From Sambucus nigra (Eukaryota > Streptophyta > Magnoliopsida > Dipsacales > Adoxaceae), in the NCBI GenBank assembly GCA_949130495.1, contig OX422211.1, positions 535,776,017-535,840,016 of the forward strand: 64,000 nt of DNA. The letters are read 5' to 3'. Below, piece after piece: positions 46,528-57,915 of the stretch; positions within the stretch are counted from its first letter, which is position 1, and each line of letters opens with the position of its first letter. Made by a program: the position numbers and the translations under genes. The notes beneath the pieces were generated by a model. The model did no database searches. It was given only the letters and a program-made list of their open reading frames with translations, and was not told where the DNA came from.

Positions 46528-47800
46528 CTACCCTTTGATGGTTGTCCTAGGTTGGTAGGTAAGGTCATACTCCCCCAACTCAATGGCCCAGGTCATCAAT
46601 CTTCCAGACTTCTCAGGTTTATGTAAGACCTGTCTTAGTGGGGAGTCGATGAGGACGACCATGGAATGGGCTTGGAAGTAGGGCTTCATCTTTCTTGAAG
46701 CATGTATCAGGGCGTAGGCTAACTTTTCCATACGAGGGTAATTTTTTTCAGACCCTTGAATGGATTTACTGTTAAAATACACAGGCCTTTGGATTCCAAC
46801 GTCTTCCTGCACTATGGCTGCACTGATGGTCGATTCGGAGATTGCTAGAGACACATACAATTTTTCTCCTACTATGGGCCGAGATAACAACAAGGGAGAC
46901 CCAAGGTAACACTTGAGCTGGTTGAAAGCTTTTTTGCACTCTTTGTCCCACTGGAAGTCCTTTCTAAGCACTTTAAAGAATGGAAGACACTTATCCATTA
47001 CTCTGGAAGCAATCCAGTTGAGTGAGGCCACTCTCCCCGTGAGTCTTTGGACGTCCTTGATGCTCCTGGGTGTCTTCATGTCAAGCAAAGCTTTGATTTT
47101 CTCTAGGTGACGATAAATCCAAGAAACTTCCCAGCTCCTACCCCGAAGACACACTTCGCGGGGTTGAGTTTCATTTTGTACAAGTCCATAGTATCGAAGG
47201 TCTTTTCGAGGTCTGCCACATGAGTGCAAGCTTTTAAGCTCTTTGCCAGCATATCGTCTACATACACCTCCATAGTCTTGCCTATTTAATCTTCGAACAT
47301 CTCGTTCACAAGACGTTGGTATGTTGCCCCTGGATTTTTCAGACCAAAGGGCATTACTTTGTAGAAGTACGTCCCTTTGTCGGTAATAAGGTTGTCTTCT
47401 ATGAGTCCTCCACATCCATGAAGAGCTGTTTGTAGATTGAATACGCATCCATGAAGCTCATGAGCTCATACCCTGCAGTAGCATCTACCATCTGATCTAT
47501 CCGAGGTAAGGGATAGTTGTCTTTTGGGCAAGACCTATTCAGGTCAGTGAAATCCACGCACATTCTCCACTTCCCATTAGCTTTGGGTACGATGACTGCA
47601 TTCGATAACCACTCCGGATATATGACTTCTCTTATAAACTCAGCCTCTTCTAATATTTTAACTTCTTCCCGGATGACGTCGTACTTCTCCCTGGAGTAAA
47701 CTCTTCATCTTTCTTTGATAGGCCTGGCATCTTTGGTCACATTGAGCTTGTGACTCATGACCTCAGAGTTGATGTCGGGCATGTCTGCGTGACTCCAAGC
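46528..47800 (-). pseudogene. E4 reverse transcriptase and gypsy RNase H
   Basis: RT: LSSTRPDQMV-like start near 47490, PFGLKNPGATYQRL near 47330, the YVDD at 47253-47264 (followed by MLAKSLKACTHVADL) and NPAKCVFGVGAGKFLGF. A frameshift near 47106 moves the frame to KALLDMKTPRSIKDVQRLTG and the RNase H: LYVSLAISESTISAAIVQED, RPVYFNSKSIQ, AYALIHASRKMKPYFQAH and RLMTWAIELGEYDLTYQPRT, ending ADFVAEF. A TAG and a few other breaks lie near 47286. The catalytic residues of RT are kept. Confidence 0.88.
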
Positions 47801-48167
47801 GAAGACACTCTACCTCTTCCTCAGGAAGTTTATCAGCTCTTCCTTGTTTTCTATCTTTAGGGATTTGCTGACCTGGATGGTTTTTTTCGATTCGTTTTCA
47901 TTGAGGATAACGGATTCTACCTCTTTCGCGGCCTCTCCCTTCTTCAACTTTGTTTCATCTCTGGGGTCCAATGTATCAATGCTATAAGTAGTGGTTTCCC
48001 TTTTATGGGCCTCTCTCTCCTCGATCGAGTTGAAGTAGCATTCCCATGCTATGGTCTGGTCACCTTGCACTTCCCCTACCCCGTAGGGGGTCAGGAATTT
48101 TAGCATCTGGTGGACCATTGACGTCACGGCCTCAAACTCCTTAAGGCCTACTCTTCCTATGATGAGG

Positions 48168-50536
48168 TTATAGACCGAGAAGACGTTTTCGTCCATAATA
48201 AAAAAAAATTATCTTCCGGGTTAACCTCTTAGGCCACTCATCACCCATTCGTACGTCCATCTTATACATGCCCAATGGGTGGACCTTTTCACCGCTGAAG
48301 CCCATCAAAGGATGATGATAGGGTACCAGCCTAGGTCTGCTAAGACCTAGGCTCTTGAAGCATGGCAAAAACATCACGTCTGCTGAACTCCCCCCATCTA
48401 CAAGGATTCTCTGCACCTCGCATCCATGTACTCTCGTTGTTATTACCAACGGTTCATCATGTGGGGCTAAGATACCTTTAAAGTCGAGTCGGGAGAACCC
48501 CACTATTAGAGTGTCCATCTCCACCTTTTTTCTCTTCTGCACCGCATCGGAAGACGTTAGATTTACAACTTCAAGTTTGGCCACTGACTTGGCCTCTGAC
48601 ATATGAGATTTTCTGTCAACCACTTTGGAGCCTCCTCCTGCAAGTCCTCCGTATATGGTGTCAACACCAAAGGAGATCATGCCAACTCTCTTCATCGGGG
48701 TGTTGTCATCTTTTGGCAGAAGGTCCGGGTCATCCTCGTCATCTCCGTCTGAGCCACCATCTCTTCTTGTTGGGGCGTCGTCGTGACATATGTCGTTCCT
48801 CTTCTTTTGGGGGTCATCTCTTCCCCTTTTTGGAGCTTTGCCATCAACATATTTCCTCAACTTCCCTAATTTCAACATCTTCTTGATCTCATCCTTCAAG
48901 GCGAAGCACTTGTCTGTTATGTGGCCATGGTCTTGGTGAAATTCATACCACAAGTTCTGATTCCTCTTATGTGGAGGAGCCTTTAGCTTTTCTGGCCATC
49001 TCAGGGATCGGTCATTCTTGATCTCATTGAGGATGTGTTCGCATCTTACCGTGAGAGGGGTATAACGCGCAAACTTGTCATCAGTAGACCTCTTCTTTCC
49101 ATCATTCTTCCTTTGGGACTTCCCGCTACTACCGCGGTTCTCATCCTCATACTTGGCGGCCATTGCCTCTTCGGCATTCATTACCTTTCTCGCAGTTGCC
49201 AGTAGCTCTGCCATAGACTTGGGAGGGTCCTCCGCGAGTTTCCATAACAACTTCCCTTTATGAAGACCTCCTATAAGGGAGGTCATGGCTATGTTCTCTT
49301 CGTAATCTTCAACCTCAAGTTTTTCTTTATTGAACCTGGCGATGTAGTCTCTTAGGCTCTCATCCTTACCTTGCTTGACATACAGTAGGTGAGTGGTCTT
49401 ATTTTGAGGTCTTACCCCAAAGAAGAAGTTGTGAATGAATCGCTCAGCTAAGCCCTTGAAGTTCTCAATCGAATTCTTCGGGAGAGAAGTAAACCAGCTG
49501 TGTGCTGCTCCTGTCAAAGTCCCAGAGAAGGCCCTACATCTCATCTCATCAGGTATCGAGTAGATGTCCGTCGCTGACTGGTACATCTCAATGTGATGTA
49601 CAGGGTTGGTGCTACCTTCATACTTGGGAGACACCACGGGTGGCTTGAGCTTAGCAGGAGTTGGGAAGCTCACTATCCTTGCCACAAAGGGGGAGCCCTC
49701 CGAGAAACCTCTTTGCAATGGGTCTCGACTCTTAATGAGGTCTCCTATCTTCTCCTCAAGACGTTAGATAGAGTCGTTCTATGGTCTCCTACCATCGGCC
49801 TGACTGAGATTGTCCCCAGCCACCTCCAAGGGATGGACTGAGGGTTCCCCAGCCGCAGCGCAACGTCGGTTGTTGACCTCTTCCTGGTCTCTAGCTCTTC
49901 CTACATGAGGTCGGCCTTGGTGTGTCCGACACTGTCCCTCTCCTCTTTGCGATCCGGCTGCACTCATTGACCTTGATAACCTCTGTCTTAGGTCATTTAT
50001 TGGGCCCAACCTCTCAAAGGCTGACCCTCTACTCAATCGATAAAAATTGATCCTCGCTGCTGGGCCTCTTCACCTCTTCGGTCGCCATAACCTCAGCTCT
50101 CCTGAAGAGGATGTACAGTATTATTCGAGACCTCATACGGCTCCTAACATTCTTCCGGCACATCTTCCGCCTCTAGATCATCATACTTGTCCTCCGGGCA
50201 AGGGTTTCCTTGCCTCCCCAGCCGTAAGCGCCTAAGGTCAGCAATGTCCCTCCTCCACTGGGGGGCAAGTTGGTCCTTCATTGGTGCTTGGGGTGGTCCC
50301 CTGGCGTCAGGATGAGGCTGGACAGCCGTCGGAGTGATCATTTTCGATGAAACTCCAGGTGGCCTCATCATAGTTTGGCAGAGCTGTGCAAACTGCTCCT
50401 GCATAGCTTGTTGCGTTACAGCCAAAGACCTCAAGGCTATAACTACCTCCGCCATTTCAGACTGAGGCGGTGCCTGGCTGGAACTAGGTCCTCCCGCACC
50501 AGGCGGCAGAAGAGGCGGTGGTACCTCTGGTGCCAT
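48168..50536 (-). pseudogene. gag: E4 gag and protease
   Basis: ATG 50536 starts a Pro/Gln-rich N-terminus (MAPEVPPPLLPPGAGG). The main frame 48168-49718 (516 codons) has the capsid domain (AFSGTLTGAAHSWFTSLP, FIHNFFFGVRPQ), a single zinc-knuckle-like motif FHQDHGHITDKCFAL, a basic stretch, and then protease with the active site ILVDGGSSADVMF near 48420 (Asp-Gly-Gly in place of Asp-Ser-Gly). The next frame, 47810-48196, continues into NLIIGRVGL, the typical end of protease. Only a shift at about 48200 and breaks near 49770 and 50040 spoil the run. Confidence 0.9.
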
Positions 50537-50684
50537 ATGTTAACACTAAAGAGCTTGAATAGCATATGAGCTTAATACCTTGAAGGACCTCTTTCAATGG
50601 TGAAGTAGCTCCTCGCAAGGGGTGGTGCCTAGTTCACCACCAGAGTCTATAATGAGGTTAAGATGAAGAGGAGGAAGTGCCTGG
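50537..50684 (-). other. E4 leader between PBS and gag
   Basis: 148 bp with no ORF, a short conventional leader; contrast with more than 1.2 kb in E1/E2 and 22 bp in E3. Confidence 0.7.
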
Positions 50685-50702
50685 TTCCCACAGACGGCGC
50701 CA
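50685..50702 (-). other. E4 primer binding site
   Basis: The minus strand reads TGGCGCCGTCTGTGGGAA, three bases inside the LTR. It differs from the Arg-type site of the other elements. I recognise the sequence as common in plant Tat elements but cannot assign its tRNA with certainty. Confidence 0.8.
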
Positions 50703-50705
50703 AAA

Positions 50706-51659
50706 TGATAATGCTGGAAATAGCACCACCCTTCAAGGTGTTTGTGAGCTCAATTCAATGTTAATAATGGCAGCATAAGGGTACATACACATATAGTAGA
50801 AGGAGGTGAGGAGAAGAGGATTCACACCGGAATATAAGTGGTTCAGCCAATCAGGCCTACATCCATTGTGCAAATGTATGATGTGTATCACTGTATGAGG
50901 GCTCTAAGGGCCATAGATACAATCTCTCAAGCTTTCTCTCTCTACTGTGTATTTGAATAGAGTTTTAGCTAGGGTTGCTAATTTCGGATCCCCCTCCAAA
51001 AAGGAGAAGACAAGTATATATAGTGCCAGGGAGTGTAGTGTACCCCCATGCATGCAATGAGCATGTGAGTGTTGATCTAGCCAATATGGTGAAGATATCT
51101 GTCCCTTTCACATGTAGAGAATGACGATGAAATATTCCCCACACGTGGGGGGAATTATTTGTTATAACTGATTTGTGTCCACGTGTCCTTGTCCATACAT
51201 ATATCAACAAGTGCTCGGCCTCTGTGCTTTGTCATGATCTTGGCCTGGAAGAGTCCGAGGTTGGTAAGTTCCATCTTCCCATCCAATCCGAGATGAGCCA
51301 TTATGATCTTGGCTTAAGTGAAGCCGAGGTAAGGTATTAAGTTCGGCCTAGGCCGAGGTTAAGCTGGTAAATGCCTGGAACATCAGTTGATTCACTGATA
51401 GGGTTGACCTAGGTAGAGGTATGTCTCCTTGTAACCTCGGCCTACCCCTGGCCGAGGTTGTCGTTCCCAGGTGGACTGACGAACTGTTGATCCCCATGAT
51501 ACATTCAGTCTCCCCTTGATGAGGTTTGTAGTGGTGTCGGCCAAGGCCGACCTTGTTATGGTCGAGGCCTGTTGTCACTGATCTAAGGCATTTACAACCT
51601 CGACAATGTCTTGGCCGAGGTTGTAGTTTCTGAGCCAAGGTGACAGTTAGGGCATATCA
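50706..51659 (-). repeat. E4 5' LTR
   Basis: TGATAATGCTGG to GGGCATATCA, TATA box at 51015-51024 (minus). Close to the left LTR; visible changes are mostly transitions. Confidence 0.92.
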
Positions 51660-51664
51660 CTACT
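51660..51664. repeat. Target site duplication of E4, right copy
   Basis: CTACT, identical to 38737-38741. Confidence 0.92.
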
Positions 51665-54100
51665 CCTCCCTGTTCCCCTAATAAGTCTCACTTATTCTCG
51701 TCGTTCATCCTCCCAAGGGGTTAGAGATGGTGCTGCGGGGGCTACTACTGTTGAACATTCCAAGCCAATGATCCCACCCCCATCTTCTTTTGAATTATAG
51801 CCTCAACCCGAGGCCCTTCTGCCCCTTGTTCCAGTTGCAGAAAATTTCCCTGAGGTAACATATTATTTACCACCTATTAGGTCTGGCAACATTTCTCTAC
51901 TCCACCTCTTTTCTTTCTGTGTAATATGCTGAACCTTGATATGTTGGGGTGCCCCATGTCGAGATGGCGTCTCTGGTAGCCAGCCTCCTTCTTCCCCTGT
52001 ACTGGCAAGACCTCTAACTGTAATTCCCCTCTTTAGTGCCATAATGGGGGTAAGTAACGTTTATAAGTATTTCTCTCTCTTTTTTTAGTATTGATTTGTC
52101 ATTTCTAACACTTAGCTTTGTTGCTGCAGCTTTGTTGCTGCAGCTTTCTCCAAGTCTCTCTCCACCCTTTGCTCTTAGTGGCCTTATCCTTTCCAAGGCC
52201 CAGGTTGATACTGCTGCTCCTCTTGTTATTTCTTTTGTACCCACAGAATTTGGGGCATCTCTTGAAGGTCCAACGTCTTCTACTGATGGTACGCCCGTAT
52301 TGGCCTTAGCACCTTATATTGGCGAGGGCGGTTTTCCTACCGTTGAGGCTTCTTCAGCCAAGGTCCCCGTTGAAGCTTCTGAGGCAATGATCCCACCCCC
52401 AACAATTTCTACCATTATGGCCTCCGTGGTGACTCCCATTCTCGCTTCTACCACTGCTGAGGTACTTCGCAAATTTCACTCTGCATTTCTCAGTTTCTCG
52501 AGCTTCACCTATGTTTGTGACTTAACAATGAAAACACTTGTTAAGTTTTTTTTCATAAACTCCACCTATAAAGGTGACTTAACAATGAAAACACTTGTTA
52601 AGAAATTTCCATAAACTCCACCTATATCGGTGACTTAACAATGAAAACACTTGTTAAGGGTTTTTTTCCCATAAACTCCACCTATAAGGGTGACTTAACA
52701 ACGAAAACGCTTGTTAATGTTTTTTCATAAACTCCACCTATATCAATGACTTAAGAACGAAAACGCTTGTTAAGGTTTTTTTCATAAACTCCACCTATAT
52801 CGGTGACTTGACAATGAAAATATTTGTTAAGATTTTCCATCAACTCCACCTATATCGGTGACTTAACAATGAAAACACTTGTTAAGGTTTTTTCATAAAC
52901 TCCACCTATATCGGTGACTTAACAATGAAAACGCTTGTTAAGATTTTTCATCAACTCCACCTATATCGGTGACTTAACAACGGAAACACTTGTTGAGGTT
53001 TTTTCATAAACTCCACCTATATCGGTGACTTAACAACGAAAACACTTGTTAAGGTTTTTTCATAAACTCCACCTGTATCGGTGACTTAACAACGAAAACG
53101 CTTGTTAAGATTTTTCATAAACTCCACCTATATCGGTGACTTAATAACGAAAATGCTTGTTAAGATTTTTCATCAACTCCACTTATATCGGTGACTTAAC
53201 AATGAAAACACTTGTTAAGGTTTTTTCATAAACTCAACCTATATCAGTGACTTAACAACGAAAATGCTTGTTAAGGTTTTTTCATAAACTCCACCTATAT
53301 TGGTGACTTAACAACAAAAACACTTGTTAATATTTTTTTACATCAACTCCTTGTTTACTCTAACTATTTTCTGGTTGCTTGGGAGGATTCTCCACCATTT
53401 CCTTCGCCTATTACCTCTCCCCACCGGGAACCTGTCGCTTTCGAAGAATCTAGCTATAATGATTAAGGTTCCATGACTAGTTCTACTGCGGAGAGCGAAT
53501 CTAGTTGCGAGCTTCCTCTTCCCGACCTAGATCCTCACGCCTTCTACCTGATGGTGCTTCAGTGTTCCCCTTAAATGACTACCAACCATCATCTCGTCGT
53601 TGAACAGCTTGCGAACCATCATCCTGAAATATTCACGGTGGATTACCTTCGTTCAAACATCTCAGTTATGAGCTACGGGATTCAGGGTATGCTACCGTTG
53701 TTGCTGAAATTGCCAATACTCCAACTGCAAATGTTACCAGACCCCTCCTTAACCAATTTATGTGTTATCTGAGGGAGTTGGGTGGCGACGGCTTCCGTTT
53801 TGACTAGCGCATCACGCATTTGAAGACTTTGAAAAGCTAACGACTGGACAGTCAGAGAGAACTCTTGCAAAAACATCAGGAGGACCAGCGGGATGAGGAA
53901 GCTAAGTTGGTCGTGCTAGCACCTCTTTTTAGAGACATTAATAAGGAGGTGGAGGACATCGAAGAAGCTCTGCATCTGGAAAAGTAAAACGAGAGAAACT
54001 CTTGATCGAGCGTACACGGGCGCAAATAAAGTTGGAGGTCTCTATCAATTCCCAATGGTCTTGCCAAGCAGCTTCTTCGGGCCTCCCTGGAGATTTTTTC
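51665..54100 (+). pseudogene. E3 antisense gene, second part after E4
   Basis: Continues the gene cut at 38741. An exon starts after an acceptor at about 52128-52142 (a CTTTGTTGCTGCAG duplication gives two AG choices) and runs to the donor at 52461, coding a Pro/Ser/Ala-rich stretch (PLVISFVPTEFGASLEGPTS). A minisatellite-filled intron follows to about 53387. Further coding-like pieces: SSTAESESSCELPLPDLDP at 53475-53530, and 53575-53772. A helical, charged tail (KLQVSINSQWSCQ-like) ends near 54100. Stops break every part. The sequence is not recognisable beyond its low-complexity character. Confidence 0.5.
52500..53345. repeat. 56-60-bp minisatellite in an intron of the E3 antisense gene
   Basis: About 15 units of CATAAACTCCACCTATATCGG, TGACTTAACAATGAAAACAC and TTGTTAAG, separated by T runs. 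Each unit contains the imperfect dyad CTTAACAA...TTGTTAAG, so a transcript could form a row of small hairpins. Unit length varies by the T run (56, 60, 56 and 57 bp in the first four). It lies between a donor (GTACTTCGC, 52462) and the next exon near 53387. Confidence 0.9.
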
Positions 54101-54415
54101 TCTTCTACAGATCTGTGGTTCCTTTTAGACGAATGAACTTGTATATATATTTTTCTTTTCTTTTCTTCTCATGTAATTCTTGGCCAATAGCTCCCAATTT
54201 TGTAATGCCCCAAATTTTTATGAATGGAAAAAGATATTAATTTTCCTATGCCATTCCTTTGTGTTACAACTGTTTACATCGATTGTGAAGTGTGAAGTTA
54301 TGTAATTCTTTCATCTCTACTTGAGTTATAATAAAAGGAACTTGCATACTCATCATAAAAAGAACTTGTGTATTCATAAGAATAGCCAAATACATCAGTG
54401 GTCAAACATAATTTC
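54101..54415. other. Convergent 3' spacer of E3
   Basis: No gene. TTTTTATGAATGGAAAAAGA and several AATAAAAG-like strings on the plus strand near 54215-54340 could serve polyadenylation of the antisense gene. Confidence 0.4.
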
Positions 54416-56022
54416 CTACACATGATAGACTTTCAACCATTTATTGTTAATCTTGAATGGTTTGTCTTCTTTCATTTTTGAAATTAAGAAATAACCTGAG
54501 TCATGAGCCTCTTTTACGATGAAAGGTCCCTCCCAATTCGCTGTAAACTTGGGTAGGGGCAATCCTCTGATATGCTTTACCGCTTCTTTCAACACGAGGT
54601 CTCCTTCCACGAACTTCCTTGGTCTCACCAAGTTATCATATGCCTTGGAGAGATATTTCGTATACATTTGAAAGTGTTGCATCGCATTATCTCTGTGTTC
54701 ATCTAAAGCTACCAACTGCACGTGTCTATTCTGAGGGAGCATGCTACTTCGCAAAGCATATCGAGCAGAGGGAACTTCTAACTTTACTGTGAGAATCGCC
54801 TCGGCCCCATAGATAAGAGATAATGGTGTATACCCTATGGGCTTCCTCTTAGTTGTTCGGTAGGCCCACAATACATCTAGTATCTTGTCATCCCACGATC
54901 CTGGGAAATCCTCCATTGTTTTAGCCAAAATATTAACCAAAGTTTTATTAGTTGCTTCGGCCTGACATTTCCCCTTTGGATATGCCACTATCGAAGTATG
55001 ATGGACAATGGATTACTTATCTGTGAGCATCGTTATTTTCGAATTGATGAAATGGGTTCCATTATCTGAAAGGATAACCTTTGGGATCCCAAAATGGCAA
55101 ATGATGTATTCTCTGATGAAGTTGCTCACCACCCCTGTTGTTGCCCTTCTCAGTGGTATCGCCTCAGCCCACTTTGTGAAGCACTCCGTTGCTACTAATA
55201 TCCATATCTTCCCTCTTGAAGAAGGATGTATCTCCCCTACCAGGTCGAACACCCAAGTATGAAAACGATAAGGCGTTGCCAGGGAGTGTAGGGCCACTGA
55301 TGGGGCATGGATCATATTTCCATGAAGCTGGCAAGCCTTGCACCTTCGAAAGAACTCAGTAGAATCTTTCTCCATCGTTGGCTAATAGTATCCCAAAGTC
55401 ATCAACTAGTCATATAACTTGTCCCCCCCCCCCCCCCCATATGAGCTAGATCGTGTGCCTGTTTGAGAACCTTGGCTGCTTCTTCCTTCATGATATAATG
55501 CAACGGCCTATTGAAGTATCCCCTTCGATAAAGTTGCCCCTCCTGATCATAGAATCTTCGGTCCCTTCGCCGAAGTCCCATCGCATTAATTTTCTCTATT
55601 AGGATAACTCCATCTTTAATAAAGTCAATATAGGGTTGTCTCCAGTCAGATTGAGCCTCCACGAAGTCACATTTAGCTGCCTCGAAGAATAACTGGAATT
55701 TATCATACTTCTATTGTATCCCGGCTACATCTTGCTTCATACTAGGCCAGAAATATCCCTCCCTTTGAATTCTCCTGTAAAGGGGTATCTCATTCATTTC
55801 ACAATGCTCTTCGTGTGTTTTCTTCAATCTTTGCTCTACTTCTTTTGGGCCGATGCACCTTGACAGCCATCCTCTGGCGCTCCTGAAGTAAAGATTTCCT
55901 TGGTTCATGAAGTATTGGGCTAATTCTCTCAGCCCCATCGCTCCTTCCCCAGATTCCAATTGCCTTTTGATCTCTCCCCTCCAATCTGCATCATCTTCCA
56001 TTAGTATAATTGACTGTACCAT
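54416..56022 (-). pseudogene. E3 integrase with two zinc-binding modules
   Basis: Two HHCC-like modules in tandem. The first, at about 55711-55830, reads THEEHCEMNEIPLYRRIQRE then GYFWPSMKQDVAGIQ, with its first Cys lost. The second, at about 55330-55500, reads QAHDLAHMGG...GYYWPT then FFRRCKACQLHG. Both are preceded by similar QG(N/Q)LY.R lead-ins. The core holds WVFDLVGEI, ILSDNGTHF and CQAEATNKTL (Asp, Asp, Glu present), and the C-terminus NWEGPFIVKEA. A poly-C run at 55425-55439 falls in the second module, adding Gly codons on the minus strand. Stops at 55001, 55383 and 55712. Doubled modules occur, as I recall, in some other plant Tat-like pol proteins. Confidence 0.82.
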
Positions 56023-56037
56023 CGAAGGAGTTGTTCT

Positions 56038-56490
56038 TCATTGGATCACGACGGTAGTTGTATCGCTTCTCATGACCATTTTTTGGGCAATGGCGGCATA
56101 GGCATCTGGGTGTCGGTTCATCATTCTGGGTTGCCTCTTGATCTTGGTCCGATGGAACTGGCAAAGAAGTCTCTGGATGATTGTTTTGTATGGTGCCAGG
56201 CTCATGAATTTCAATGCGTACTCTCCATTCACTTGCTGAACCACCAATTTTGAATCCCCTTTGATGCAAAGTGAACGAATTCCCCTTCGAAGAGCCTCTA
56301 GCAACCCTAGCACCAATGCTTCATACTCCGCCTCGTTGTTAGAACAAGGGAAATTTAATTTATAGGAAAGGAAAATCTCCTCCATTCCTTTTAAAAGAAT
56401 AACCCCTTCTCCTCCTTTCTTTTTCGCTAAAGACCCATCGAACTGCATTGTCCATTCCTCCTCCGTTGTGTCTAGGTGATTAGACTGCAA
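56038..56490 (-). pseudogene. E3 archaeal-type RNase H
   Basis: Open for 150 codons: MQFDGSLAKKKGGEG (Asp), CSNNEAEYEALVLGL (Glu), CIKGDSKLVVQQVNGEY (Asp) and NRHPDAYAAIAQKM (final Asp). All four catalytic acids are visible. It is the best preserved aRNH here. Confidence 0.9.
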
Positions 56491-56508
56491 ATTATCTCGT
56501 GGAACACT

Positions 56509-57909
56509 TTATTTGGGTGGCTCAAACGTTCCTGAGGGGAAAATAGCCAATAGATCAGTGTACACCTGGCTTTTGATCGCGCGAGGAACCACACATTTTA
56601 AGTCATACTTGGAGAGGATGAGGAACCACCTGGCTGCTCTACCAATCAATATCGTTCTTGCTAGAAAATACTTAATAGGATCACATCTAGTTACAATATG
56701 AATTATAAAAGACAACATTTAATGTCTAAGTTTTTGCGCTATAAATACTAAGGCTAAACAATGCCTTTCCAAGCTACTATATCTGACTTTTGGCCCATGG
56801 ATGATCCTGCTGAGGTAGTAGACTGGTCTTTCTTGCCCATCGATCTCTTGTGCCAGCAAAGCTACCACGGACCTCGTAGTCGACATGAGGTACAGCTACA
56901 ACGGTGTTCCCGCCTTTGGGGGAACCATGGTCTGTGGTGAAGCGAGTAGCTTCTTCAGTCCATCAAGAGACTCCTGGTGAGCCTCCTCCCACCTAAATTT
57001 CATGTTCTTTCGTAATAGCTGCATCAGTGGATGTGTTATTTCATCCAACCCAAGCACAAATCTTCTAAGGTAGGAGACCTTACCGAGGAAACTCTTCAGC
57101 TCTTTCTCCGTTCTTAGACATGGCATTTCTAAGATCGCCCATTGTTTGTCCTGGTCCATTTTCACCCCTTGTTGATCAACCACAAAGCCTAGGAATTTTC
57201 CACTTGTTACTCTAAAAACACACTTCAATGGGTTCATCTTTAATTTAAACTTCCTGCAACGGAAAAACACCTTCCTCAAATCGCTCAGATGGGACTCCTC
57301 CTTCCTCAATTTGATGACCAAATCATCCACATAGAATTCCACAAATTTATGGAAGAAGTCGTGGAAAATGACAATCATTGTTCTCTGGTAAGTCTCCCCA
57401 GCGTTCTTTAGTCCAAACGGCATTACCTTGTACATGAAGTTGCCCAACGGGGTTCTGAATGTTATTTTCTCTACATTCATGGAGTCCATCTTGATTTGGT
57501 TGTACCCTACATAACCATCCATGAAGATATACATCTCATGACCAGCCATTGCATCTATCAGGCTATCCATGTAGGGAAAAGGGAACTCATCTTTGGGATA
57601 TGCTATGTTCAAATCTCTGAAGTCCATACAGATCCTTATTTGGTTTTTGTCTTTTTTTACCACCGGGATAATGCTTGACAACCAAAGCGGGTGTTGTATC
57701 GGTGTGATGAACCTTATCGTTAGTAAGCCTTGAACCTCTTCCTTGATCTTCAAATCTAGCTCAGGCTTGTACGCTCTTATCATTTGTTTTACTGGAATAG
57801 TTGAAGGCAATACGTTCAACCTGTGGAAGCTCACCTCATCATCCAGCCCCTCTATCACTGTGTATTTCCACGCGAAGACGTCTATAAACTCTTGAATCAA
57901 CTCAACCAA
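56509..57909 (-). pseudogene. E3 reverse transcriptase and gypsy RNase H
   Basis: An open frame of 337 codons (56896-57909) covers RT from DVFAWKYTVIEGLDDE through VVKKDKNQIRICMDFRDLN, FPYMDSLIDAMAGHE, MPFGLKNAGETYQR, FYVDDLV (YVDD at 57322-57333), NPLKCVFRVTSGKFLGFVV and YLRRFVLGLDEITHPLM. After a break, gRNH ends with DPIKYFLARTILIGRAARW and YTDLLAIFPSG at 56509-56718. The catalytic Asp pair is intact. The FYVDDLV form is shared with E5 and differs from VYVDDM in E1, E2 and E4. Confidence 0.92.
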
Positions 57910-57915
57910 GGCCTC

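Larger units (their letters stand above)
38742..51659 (-). mobile_element. E4: Tat-type element (about 12.9 kb) inserted in the E3 antisense gene
   Basis: Perfect 5-bp duplication, LTRs of 956 and 954 bp with few differences, and the best-preserved genes of the window (a 516-codon gag-protease frame; a spliced antisense gene with one shift and two stops). Order on the minus strand: PBS, gag-protease, RT, gRNH, a repeat-containing linker, aRNH, integrase, 128-bp array, antisense gene, polypurine tract, LTR. The PBS differs from the Arg type. It resembles the Retand/RIRE2-like side of Tat by its PF04195-type antisense ORF. Confidence 0.94.

Noticed and set aside
46131..46583. 150-codon Arg/Ser-rich frame (RS-like repeats) on the minus strand
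   Set aside because: It is the wrong frame of the 12-residue acidic linker repeats; the other frame joins gRNH and aRNH on both sides.
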